Below are positions 42,373 to 50,517 of a stretch of 64,000 nt of DNA, piece by piece. A program made the position numbers and the translations under genes. The number at the start of each line of letters is the position of its first letter. Position 1 is the stretch's first letter. This stretch comes from JAABVY01 sp964627935 (GTDB lineage Bacteria; Zixibacteria; MSB-5A5; JAABVY01): the NCBI GenBank assembly GCA_964627935.1, contig CAZVLB010000001.1, positions 124,001 to 188,000 of the forward strand, read 5' to 3'. The notes under the pieces were generated by a model. The model searched no databases. It was not told the DNA's origin and saw only the letters and a list, made by a program, of their open reading frames with translations.

Positions 42373-43668
42373 ATGGAAATCCAGAACAGCTCTGAACTTC
42401 TGAAATGGCTCGAAAACCCCAATAACAAATTAATCGATGTCAGGCCCATTGCGGCCTACAATGGATGGCCCCTGGAAGGTGAACTGCGTGGCGGGCATAT
42501 ACGCGGCGCAAAAACATTTCCATCGAGCTGGACAAATTATGACAACTGGAAAGACCTGCTGGTCGAAAAGGAAATTACCCCCGATAATGAGCTTACCGTT
42601 TACGCCTATAATGACACAGAGGCGGAGGAAATGGCGGTTAAGTTAAAAGATGCCGGATATGCAGACGTCGCTGTTTTTAATTGTTTCAGGCAATGGTCCG
42701 AGGATGACAGCCTGCCCATGGATAATCTGCCCGGCTACAATCAGCTTTTATATCCCGACTGGCTCAAGACATTAATCGAAGGCGGCAATCCGTCATCATA
42801 TAACGGCAAGAAATTTGTTCTTTGCCATGCCAGCTACGCTTATCGTGCCGACTATGAATCGGGCCATATACCGCGTGCGATTTATCTCAATACCCTCGAA
42901 CTTGAATCGGAAAAGACCTGGAACCGGCGTACACCCGAGGAGATAAAATCGGCTTTGGAAAGACATGGTATCGCTAAAGATACAACTGTCATTCTATACG
43001 GGCGCTTTGCTCATCCCAATAATGAAGATGAATACCCGGGCCGTCAGGCGGGCCATCTGGCCGCACTGCGCTGCGCCGCAATTATGCTGTATGCCGGTGT
43101 TGAGGATGTGCGTATCCTGAACGGCGGGCTGGCAACATGGATCGAAAAAGACTATGGATTGACAAAAGAGGAATTCGAACCGCAGCCGGTCGATGATTTC
43201 GGTTGTGATGTTCCGGCCAATCCTCAATACATGGTTGACACTCCCGAAGCGAAGGAAATCCTGGCATCGGATAATGCAGAGCTTGTCAGTATACGCAGCT
43301 GGGAGGAATTTATCGGGCATGTCAGCGGTTATAATTATATCGACAAGCCGGGAAGAATTCCGGGGGCGGTGTTCGGCAATTGCGGAAGTGACGCATACCA
43401 TATGGAAAATTATCGTAATGTCGATCATACCATGCGCGAGTATCATGAAGTCGCAGATCTTTGGAAAAAAGTCGGTGTGATTCCGGAAAAGCGGGTTGCA
43501 TTCTACTGCGGTACCGGATGGCGCGGGAGTGAGGCGTTTTTCAATGCCTATTTTATGGGCTGGCCGGATATCGCTGTCTATGATGGGGGCTGGATGGAAT
43601 GGAGCGCCGATGAGGATAATCCTGTTGAAACCGGCGAACCGGAAGAAGAGATGAACCTGATTTCATAA
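42373..43668 (+). CDS. Triple-rhodanese-domain sulfurtransferase
   Basis: 431 aa with three rhodanese folds (about 1-115, 120-270, 275-425). Only the third keeps an active-site Cys loop (AFYCGTGWRGSEAF); the first two have YAYNDTEAEE and LYGRFAHPN where the Cys loop should be, so they are probably structural. Typical markers include LIDVRP, GHIRGAKTFP and GHIPRAIYLN. Predicted thiosulfate or other sulfane-sulfur transferase, cytosolic since no signal peptide is seen. No co-transcribed partner; the next gene is convergent. Confidence 0.87.
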   Translation: MEIQNSSELLKWLENPNNKLIDVRPIAAYNGWPLEGELRGGHIRGAKTFPSSWTNYDNWKDLLVEKEITPDNELTVYAYNDTEAEEMAVKLKDAGYADVAVFNCFRQWSEDDSLPMDNLPGYNQLLYPDWLKTLIEGGNPSSYNGKKFVLCHASYAYRADYESGHIPRAIYLNTLELESEKTWNRRTPEEIKSALERHGIAKDTTVILYGRFAHPNNEDEYPGRQAGHLAALRCAAIMLYAGVEDVRILNGGLATWIEKDYGLTKEEFEPQPVDDFGCDVPANPQYMVDTPEAKEILASDNAELVSIRSWEEFIGHVSGYNYIDKPGRIPGAVFGNCGSDAYHMENYRNVDHTMREYHEVADLWKKVGVIPEKRVAFYCGTGWRGSEAFFNAYFMGWPDIAVYDGGWMEWSADEDNPVETGEPEEEMNLIS

Positions 43669-43677
43669 ACTTGCCGA

Positions 43678-44163
43678 TCAGTCGACCAATACTATTTCTT
43701 CCTCGCATTTTCCGTCAGCCGAGTTCCTGAATTTTCTTAATCGATAATTCAGCTTCGGATTCAATTCCCTGATTAGCGCATCCATATAACCAAGTGGAGC
43801 AAAACGGCATTGATTTTCTATTGCCTCATGATTCATGCCGGCATTTAATGCTCCATCATATACGGGACACTGTTCACACTGCAGAACTATTCTTTCCGGG
43901 CCGGCCTCGATCGCATACGAGATTATACCGAAATCCTCCTCGATTGATTTACGAGCCACCTCGGCCGCGGTTTCCGGTGTAAGTTCCTCCAGGTCCATCA
44001 GCTCCTTGATTCTCTTGCCCCGGGCGGTGCCCATCATACGGCACACATCGGCGCTGATCGTTTCAGCCCGATCGAATCCGAGCTCCTGGGCGACGCTGTT
44101 CAGGTATGCATAGTGCAGGGTGAAAGCACTTGTGGCACCCCTCAGTTTATCATTATTGGACAT
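43678..44163 (-). CDS. Small cysteine-containing protein, possibly L-2-ATC hydrolase-like
   Basis: 161 aa, helical. The C-terminal half has LQCEQCPVYDGAL, then a Cys in ENQCRFAPLG and another in DGKCEEE. This arrangement resembles proteins assigned to the L-2-amino-thiazoline-4-carboxylic acid hydrolase-like family, but the resemblance is weak and no catalytic role is claimed. ATG at 44163 is chosen for GGAGG 8 nt upstream; a TTG 15 bases earlier is in frame. It is transcribed alone and convergent with the rhodanese gene (9-base gap). Confidence 0.65.
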   Translation of the reverse strand: MSNNDKLRGATSAFTLHYAYLNSVAQELGFDRAETISADVCRMMGTARGKRIKELMDLEELTPETAAEVARKSIEEDFGIISYAIEAGPERIVLQCEQCPVYDGALNAGMNHEAIENQCRFAPLGYMDALIRELNPKLNYRLRKFRNSADGKCEEEIVLVD

Positions 44164-44369
44164 TGGCGCTTCCTCCAATTTGAAATTATAACAATCAGCG
44201 ATGTCAATCTCTCCAGAAAATGTCCGCTTGATGACATCTGTGATAATTATTTTGAGGCTTATCCGATTGTTGTGCGATGATGCGCTGCGGATTGCGCAGT
44301 TTTTCGATGTCCCACTACTGGCAGTATATTCAGAGTCGTAAGAAAGTCAATGAAATTATGAGAAGCAGC

Positions 44370-45494
44370 CTATGAGGCACGTTTCCTGAACCTGATCACA
44401 GACAGTGTCATCACAAATAACCCAATCGCCAGGAGGGCCAGGAGATGGATGCGCAACTCATACAACCCGCTGCCCTTAAGGAAGACGGCGCGGGTTATTT
44501 CCACGAAATAGCGCACCGGATTTATATAGGTGAAATACTGAATCTCGATCGGCATATTGGAAATTGGAAAGGCGAAACCGGATAGTATTGTAAAGGGCAT
44601 GATGAATAAAAATGTTGTCATCATCGCCTGCTGTTGAGTGGATGAAAATGTCGAAATCAAAAGCCCCGTTCCCAGTGTTGTCAGCATGAATGTAAAGCTG
44701 CATAGAAGCAGGACACAGATCGAGCCCAGAAACGGTATCTCGAACCAGAATATGGCGACAGTGGTTGCGATGAGGATATCCACAACTCCAATCATCACAA
44801 AGGGCAGCATCTTGCCGATCATCAATTCGGCCGATTTTACAGGAGATACAGAAAGCTGTTCGATTGTACCCAGTTCCTTTTCACGCACAACCGCCATGGA
44901 TGTCAGCACCATGGTGATCACCAGCATAATCATGACCAGCACGGCCGGGACATTGTAAATCCTCGATGCCAGGCTGGGATTGAACCATGCCCGCACCTCG
45001 GGAATAACCTGCGGTCGGGCCCGGGGAATAGAACCAATAGCGGAAACGGTATTGATCAAAATCTCTGTTGAAAAATCCTGCAGGATCCGGCCCAGATAGT
45101 TGGCCACAATCCCGGCCGTATTGGAATTGGAACCATCTATAATAACCTGGATGTCGACAGTTTCACCGCGGTTGACTGTCCTGTCAAAATCAGCCGGAAT
45201 AACAATCCCGCACCATACTTCACCCAGGTCAATCAGTTCGGTTAACTTCTCTTCATCCAGGGGCCATTCGATTATATGGAAATACCCGGATGCTTCAACT
45301 GTTGAGATCAGTTCACGTGAAAGCCTGCTGTTGTCATAGTCGATCACCGCAGTGGGTATGTAGTTTATGTCATAAGTGGCAGCGTAGCCAAAAGCGATAA
45401 GCTGCAGGATTGGTGCGATGAACAATATGCCCAGCATGCGCTTGTCACGAAATGTCTGCAGTATCTCTTTTCTTGCAATGTGAATTATTCTCAT
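44370..45494 (-). CDS. ABC-2 type transporter permease (YbhR-like)
   Basis: 374 aa. One N-terminal helix (LFIAPILQLIAFGYA), a periplasmic domain of about 150 residues, then five C-terminal helices from about 175. VVREKELGTIEQLSVSPVKSAELMIGKMLPF is the conserved cytoplasmic coupling region (short form: EKELGTIEQLSVSPV). This architecture is that of YbhS/YbhR/YhhJ exporters. It is the last gene of a five-gene operon, 1 base after the second permease gene's stop, and probably forms a heterodimer with that permease. Confidence 0.92.
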   Translation of the reverse strand: MRIIHIARKEILQTFRDKRMLGILFIAPILQLIAFGYAATYDINYIPTAVIDYDNSRLSRELISTVEASGYFHIIEWPLDEEKLTELIDLGEVWCGIVIPADFDRTVNRGETVDIQVIIDGSNSNTAGIVANYLGRILQDFSTEILINTVSAIGSIPRARPQVIPEVRAWFNPSLASRIYNVPAVLVMIMLVITMVLTSMAVVREKELGTIEQLSVSPVKSAELMIGKMLPFVMIGVVDILIATTVAIFWFEIPFLGSICVLLLCSFTFMLTTLGTGLLISTFSSTQQQAMMTTFLFIMPFTILSGFAFPISNMPIEIQYFTYINPVRYFVEITRAVFLKGSGLYELRIHLLALLAIGLFVMTLSVIRFRKRAS

Positions 45495-45495
45495 C

Positions 45496-46617
45496 TCAGG
45501 CCAGCCTCTTTTTGAATTGTTTTGAGGCGATGAAAATAATCAGGATCGCGAATCCGCTCAGTACCAGTCCCTCCATGTAAAGCTCGTTCCAGCCCGAACC
45601 CTTGAGAAATATATCGCGCGCGACTGTTACATAATAACGGGCCGGGATAAGCAAAGTCAGGTATTGCAGGGCCTTGGGCATTGATGATATCGGGAACAGA
45701 AATCCGGAAAAAAGAAATGTCGGCAGAAATGAAGCCAGCATAGCCATCTGATAGGCCATCTGCTGAGACTTGGTTGTTACAGAGATCAGAAAACCGAGCC
45801 CCAGCGCGGCAAACAAAAACAGTGATGAAAAACTCAGTAGTGCGAAAAGGTCCCCTCGAAACGGCACACTATAGACTATCATCCCGACTGCAGTGGCGAT
45901 TAAAACATCGATGATCGCGATTGCAAAATATGGTATGAGCTTACCGATTGCCATTTCGAGCGCGCTGACCGGCGTGGTGATCATCTGTTCCATTGTCCCA
46001 CGCTCCCATTCTCTTGCCACCGTCAGGGATGTCAGCAGGGCCGAAATCACAGTCATGATAAGTGCGATCAAACCGGGAATAATATAATTTTGCGAACGAA
46101 GATCGGGATTATACCAGAATCTTATCCGGGCATTAATCGGCGCAGAAAATCTGCGCCCGGTCCGTTCTTCCAGTAGATCCTGGTTAAAAGAGCCGATGAT
46201 CATCTCAGTGTAACCAATGGCTATATTGGCGGTATTGGCATCCGCGCCATCCACAATCACCTGGATAACGGCGCTGTCACCACGTTTGAGCATTCGCTCG
46301 AAATCCGGCGAAATAACGAGCGCAATGCGAATTTCAGAGAGCTGAATCAGGCTGTCGATTTGATCAGTATCTGTCAGTTTATACTTATAGTCAAAATAAT
46401 TGCTGGAAACAAAATCGTCGGACAAACCGCGGCTGATCTGTGAATTATCGTAATCGAGTACCGCAAAAGGAATGTTTTTTATATCCAGAGTGATGGCGTA
46501 CCCGAAAAGAAAAAGCAGAATCATCGGCAGCACAAAGGCCAGTGCCAATGCGCGCGGGTCTCGCAGAATCTGAATCACTTCCTTGTAGGCGATTGCCGCT
46601 GTTCTGCGCAGGTTCAT
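45496..46617 (-). CDS. ABC-2 type transporter permease (YbhS-like)
   Basis: 373 aa with the same architecture as its downstream neighbour: helix near VLPMILLFLFGYAI, large extracytoplasmic domain, coupling motif REWERGTMEQMITTPVS, five C-terminal helices. The two permeases are paralogous, consistent with a heterodimeric pore. Its start overlaps the ATPase stop by 4 bases (coupled translation). Substrate unknown; E. coli YbhFSR handles drugs and cations, so drug or lipid-like export is inferred. Confidence 0.92.
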   Translation of the reverse strand: MNLRRTAAIAYKEVIQILRDPRALALAFVLPMILLFLFGYAITLDIKNIPFAVLDYDNSQISRGLSDDFVSSNYFDYKYKLTDTDQIDSLIQLSEIRIALVISPDFERMLKRGDSAVIQVIVDGADANTANIAIGYTEMIIGSFNQDLLEERTGRRFSAPINARIRFWYNPDLRSQNYIIPGLIALIMTVISALLTSLTVAREWERGTMEQMITTPVSALEMAIGKLIPYFAIAIIDVLIATAVGMIVYSVPFRGDLFALLSFSSLFLFAALGLGFLISVTTKSQQMAYQMAMLASFLPTFLFSGFLFPISSMPKALQYLTLLIPARYYVTVARDIFLKGSGWNELYMEGLVLSGFAILIIFIASKQFKKRLA

Positions 46618-47546
46618 TGCCGGCTGTCCTCCGAGGTCAGGCCAATGAAAACATCTTCAAGCGATGGCCGCGATTCGGATAATGAGGAATATCTGATATC
46701 GCTTTTTTCCAGCAGTGTATGTACTGCCTCACGACCAAACTCTTTTTCGACAGTTATATGAATTTTGGTGCCGAAGATGGTTGCCTCTTTGACTTCGCTA
46801 CTTTCCTGAAGAATACCAACAGCTTCGATCAGGTCTTCCGGCACGAACTGATATATTTTTCCACCTGAATAGTTATCCTTGAGCTCCTGCGGTGTACCGG
46901 AGGCTTTCAGTTTGCCGCCGAAGATCATTCCGATCCGGTCGGCATGCTCCGCTTCGTCCATATAATGAGTCGTCAGAAATACGGTGGTACCCTGCTGCGA
47001 GACACTGTAAATAATATCCCAGAATTCGCGTCGTGCCGACGGATCGACCCCTGCCGTGGGCTCATCCAGAAAAAGTATCGAGGGATTATGAAGCATCGCG
47101 CATTCAAGCGCCAGCCTCTGTTTTAAGCCCAGGGGCAGGTTGGCTGTCGGGCTGCCTTTGGTCCGACCGATGCCGGTTGACTCAAACAGGTATTGACTGC
47201 GTTTTCTGATCCGTTCAGTCGGAGCATTGTAGATGCCTCCGAAAAAGGCGATGTTCTCTTCCGGTGTCAGATCGTTATAGAGAGAAAACTTCTGCGACAT
47301 GTAGCCGATATTCTGCTTGATCTTCTCGGCTTCACGGCGAATATCGAAGCCGCCCACTGTGCCGTTGCCTTCACTTGGATGCAGTAGCCCGGTCAGCATT
47401 TTTATGGTGGTCGATTTGCCCGCGCCATTGGGTCCCAGAAAAGCATAAATCTCCCCCCTGGAAATAGTCAGGCTGATATGATCAACAGCCGTAAACGATC
47501 CAAAGCGGCGTGTCAGACCATCTATTTCTACTGCATTAGCGTGCAT
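46614..47546 (-). CDS. ABC transporter ATPase (second half of a YbhF-like pair)
   Basis: 310 aa. Walker A GPNGAGKSTT, Walker B ILFLDEPTAGVD, H-loop LTTHYMDEAE. The signature is LPLGLKQRLALE where LSGG would be expected, a degenerate C-loop. In E. coli YbhF two ATPase domains are fused; here the two are separate genes overlapping by 11 bases. A C-terminal regulatory domain (about 220-310) follows. It powers the two ABC-2 permeases. Confidence 0.93.
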   Translation of the reverse strand: MHANAVEIDGLTRRFGSFTAVDHISLTISRGEIYAFLGPNGAGKSTTIKMLTGLLHPSEGNGTVGGFDIRREAEKIKQNIGYMSQKFSLYNDLTPEENIAFFGGIYNAPTERIRKRSQYLFESTGIGRTKGSPTANLPLGLKQRLALECAMLHNPSILFLDEPTAGVDPSARREFWDIIYSVSQQGTTVFLTTHYMDEAEHADRIGMIFGGKLKASGTPQELKDNYSGGKIYQFVPEDLIEAVGILQESSEVKEATIFGTKIHITVEKEFGREAVHTLLEKSDIRYSSLSESRPSLEDVFIGLTSEDSRQ

Positions 47547-48480
47547 GTTTCACCAGAAAGATGAAAAGGTCCTCGAGTTCGGGTTCGATTTTATCAGGGC
47601 CGGATGAGATCAGGTCTTTTTCTTCAAGTTTTTGTTTTATGGTATTGATGTCAGAATCCTCGGCCGGCACAAAATGGACCTTGTTTCCAAAAAGTTCCGA
47701 GGACCGGGTCATTCCGGTTTCTGACAGGAACTGCCTGGCGCTTCTGCTGTCGGATGAATGTATCTCGTACAGCTCACCCTGCCAGAGAGATTTGATTTCC
47801 TCCGGTGTGCCCTCGGCCAGTTTTTTACCCTCATTAATCAGGAGAACACGGTCCCCGCGCTCGGCCTCATCCATAAACGGTGTGGCCACCACAATCGTTA
47901 CGCCCTGTTTTTTGAAATCACTCAGGATCTGCCAGAATATCCGTCGCGAATACGGATCGACGCCATTGGTCGGTTCATCAAGCAGAAGCAGTTCCGGCTG
48001 ATGCAAAAGCGCGCAGGCCAAACCGAGTTTCTGTTTCATACCACCGGATAATTTTCCGGCCAGCCTGCGCTTAAATCTTTCCAACCCCGAAAATTCATAC
48101 ATGCGCGCAAATATTTCATTGCGCTTTTTTCGCGGCAGGCAGTACAGGCTGTAGAAGAATCCCAGGTTCTCCTGCACGCTCAGGTCCTCATACAGGCCGA
48201 ATCTCTGCGGCATGTAGCCCAGCTTAAGCTTGATTTTCTCGGCCTGATCGGGAAGACTATGACCGAGAATGCTTACATCTCCGTTATCAAATGGCATAAT
48301 CCCGGCAATCGTACGCAGAAGGGTCGTTTTGCCCGCACCATCGGGGCCGACTATGATATACAGTTCACCCGGCAGAACCTCGAAGCTGAGTTGATCGATA
48401 GCATCTATGGTTTCAAATGATTTCTTGAGTTTGTTGACTGATATGGCGCCTGAGGTATCCACTCTCTGCCTTACATTCAA
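47536..48480 (-). CDS. ABC transporter ATPase (first half of a YbhF-like pair)
   Basis: 314 aa. Walker A GPDGAGKTTL, canonical signature LSGGMKQKLGLA, Walker B LLLLDEPTNGVD, and H-loop replaced by ATPFMDEAE (Pro-Phe where His is usual). The intact C-loop here and the degenerate one in its partner suggest an asymmetric heterodimer with one functional and one degenerate ATP site. It overlaps the partner gene by 11 bases and starts 7 bases after the HlyD gene. Confidence 0.93.
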   Translation of the reverse strand: MNVRQRVDTSGAISVNKLKKSFETIDAIDQLSFEVLPGELYIIVGPDGAGKTTLLRTIAGIMPFDNGDVSILGHSLPDQAEKIKLKLGYMPQRFGLYEDLSVQENLGFFYSLYCLPRKKRNEIFARMYEFSGLERFKRRLAGKLSGGMKQKLGLACALLHQPELLLLDEPTNGVDPYSRRIFWQILSDFKKQGVTIVVATPFMDEAERGDRVLLINEGKKLAEGTPEEIKSLWQGELYEIHSSDSRSARQFLSETGMTRSSELFGNKVHFVPAEDSDINTIKQKLEEKDLISSGPDKIEPELEDLFIFLVKHAR

Positions 48481-48487
48481 TCCGGCA

Positions 48488-49369
48488 TCAATCGGTATAA
48501 ATGGTAACGTCGGCCGGAAGACCCGGTTTTAATTTGTTCTCAGGATTATCAAGGCTGATTCTGATTCTGAAAACCAGCTTCACACGCTCTTCTTTGGTCT
48601 GGATATTTTTGGGTGTGAATTCCGCTTCCGGTGAAATGAAATCTACAAATCCGGTAAATGGATTATCAGGATAGGTATCTATGGTTACATGAGCGCTGTC
48701 ACCCAGGTTGATTTCACCGATGCGGGTTTCATTGACATATACATTGATATAGGCCTCAGAAAGATCGGAGATCGTATAGATCGGGATTCCCGGCATAGCC
48801 AGTTCACCGACCTCCATATTTTTTGAAGTGATCCATCCGGATAGCGGGGCATAGATAAAAGCATTTTCGATCTGTGCCATCAAAACCTCTTCCTGAGCCC
48901 GCAGGCTTTCCTCCTGGGCCCGGAATGTACTGATCTGCTGACGTGTATAATCGCGTTGAGTTTCGACTTCATCGTATTTTGACTGCGTGATCGCGCCCGC
49001 TTCCAGAGATCTCTTCAGGCGCTGCACCTGTTTATTGAGATTTTCCAGTTGAATCCGGGCCTGTTTGATCTGTGATTCTATTAGCGCATAACCTGCCTGA
49101 ATTTCATCCAGATGGGCGCGCAGTTCCTCGATGTCAAGTTCAGCCAGGAGCCGGCCGGAATCAGATTTCTCTCCCAGTTGGCTGGTAAGTTTAAGTATCC
49201 TTCCCGATATCTTTGGAGAAACATCTATTTCAATTATCTCTATAGTGCCGGTGGCTGTCACGATTCCGGGCGGATCGGGGGCCATGGCCTGCTTTTGGTT
49301 GTCGATTATCAAAAAGATTAGTACAGCGGCGACCAGGATGACTGTAATTATCGGTATGAGTTTCTTCAT
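48488..49369 (-). CDS. HlyD family periplasmic adaptor (YbhG-like)
   Basis: 293 aa. An N-terminal membrane anchor (IPIITVILVAAVLIFLI) is followed by half of a biotinyl-lipoyl domain (GTIEIIEIDVSPKISGRI), a long alpha hairpin coiled coil (about 75-170), the second lipoyl half (APLSGWITSKNMEVGELAMPG) and beta-barrel sequence. It bridges the inner-membrane exporter to an outer-membrane TolC-like channel, none of which is encoded here. First gene of the exporter operon; its presence supports a double membrane. Confidence 0.93.
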   Translation of the reverse strand: MKKLIPIITVILVAAVLIFLIIDNQKQAMAPDPPGIVTATGTIEIIEIDVSPKISGRILKLTSQLGEKSDSGRLLAELDIEELRAHLDEIQAGYALIESQIKQARIQLENLNKQVQRLKRSLEAGAITQSKYDEVETQRDYTRQQISTFRAQEESLRAQEEVLMAQIENAFIYAPLSGWITSKNMEVGELAMPGIPIYTISDLSEAYINVYVNETRIGEINLGDSAHVTIDTYPDNPFTGFVDFISPEAEFTPKNIQTKEERVKLVFRIRISLDNPENKLKPGLPADVTIYTD

Positions 49370-49588
49370 CTCTTCATAACCTCAGGAAAGGCAATATCTT
49401 AAAATCAGATTCAATGTCAATCAAAAATAAATGTGCAAAATTTAAACTTTGGCATTTTTAGTTTATGCTTAGCTTGTAATGATGTAATTATCTTTCTGTG
49501 GCAACATAAACTTATGCGGAACAAAACTCCTTCCCGCTTATATTATTAAGCAAGGGAGGGGATAACCGTAGATTCTAAACAATTTGAA

Positions 49589-50449
49589 ATGAAATCAAAT
49601 ATGGGTAAAATACTCCTGTCAGCAGTTTTCATGCTCATTATTTCAACCATCCCGTCTTATGCTCAGTTCGATTCACTGGGCATCCAGTCGCTGACTGTGG
49701 AACCGGGCGGTGAATACTCTTTTGCAGTTTACGGCCATTACAACAGCGTCTTTTCAGGATTCGAGATCCCACTGGTATCCTCCAGCAGCGTGATTATATT
49801 CGACTCGGTTAACCTGCATCAGTCGATAGTGCCCAATGAATATGAGCTGGGATGGCGCACGGATAATCAGGATTCACAGCTGATGATTTTTATATTCCCC
49901 GGCAATACGTCAGGCATCGAAAGCTTTATAAATCCGCCCGGCGGCAAAATATGCGAAGTCTATTTTCATGTTCTGCCGTTTGCCGCCAATCAAACAGTAA
50001 TTATCGATACGATGACATTTGTCGAGGTCTATGATCCGGTGGATTCGACACCGCTGGTATCTTATGACCTGGCGGGATATGATCAGATTGGTTCGCTCAT
50101 TGACCTGGAGTTTAAATATGGAACAATCGAGGTTGATTATTCCACCGATATCGAAAATCCGGATGATTTCGAGGGATCCATACCGGATAAGCCTAAATTG
50201 TTTCAGAACTACCCGAATCCGTTTAATCCTGTAACGAATATCGAGTACTGTCTCAGTCAACGTTGCAATATCCGTCTGGATGTGCTCAATTTGCTGGGCC
50301 AGACGGTTAGAACATTATATCAGGGTTCAAAATCAGCCGGCTGCCACAGCGTGGCTTTCAATGCCGGCGGGCTGTCCTCAGGTGTGTATCTTTATCGCCT
50401 GCAGGCCGATGATTTCGTCCGCACCCGTCGCATGACACTTCTCAAATAG
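49589..50449 (+). CDS. Secreted protein with Por/T9SS-type C-terminal sorting domain
   Basis: 286 aa. Signal peptide (ILLSAVFMLIISTIPSYAQ). Residues about 30-190 form a cohesin-like or generic beta-sandwich region (LTVEPGGEYSFAVYG..., GKICEVYFHVLPF); the order of strands recalls cohesin domains but no specific residue proves it. The last 85 residues are a sorting/FlgD-like Ig domain: LFQNYPNPFNPVT, LDVLNLLGQTVRTL, LSSGVYLYRLQADDFVRTRRMTLLK, the usual Por-secretion C-terminal signal. Either in-frame ATG (49589 or 49601) could be the start; neither has a good Shine-Dalgarno. Predicted surface or released protein. Confidence 0.85.
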   Translation: MKSNMGKILLSAVFMLIISTIPSYAQFDSLGIQSLTVEPGGEYSFAVYGHYNSVFSGFEIPLVSSSSVIIFDSVNLHQSIVPNEYELGWRTDNQDSQLMIFIFPGNTSGIESFINPPGGKICEVYFHVLPFAANQTVIIDTMTFVEVYDPVDSTPLVSYDLAGYDQIGSLIDLEFKYGTIEVDYSTDIENPDDFEGSIPDKPKLFQNYPNPFNPVTNIEYCLSQRCNIRLDVLNLLGQTVRTLYQGSKSAGCHSVAFNAGGLSSGVYLYRLQADDFVRTRRMTLLK

Positions 50450-50517
50450 ATTTCCCGCGAGCTTCTTAATCGCTTAAGACCGATATATTTCCGGCCGATA
50501 AAATATTGAGGGGAAGT

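Noticed and set aside
44279..44305. Hairpin with TTTTT at about 44300 as a terminator
   Set aside because: The T-run follows on the plus strand, but both flanking genes are on the minus strand, and the stem has only five pairs.
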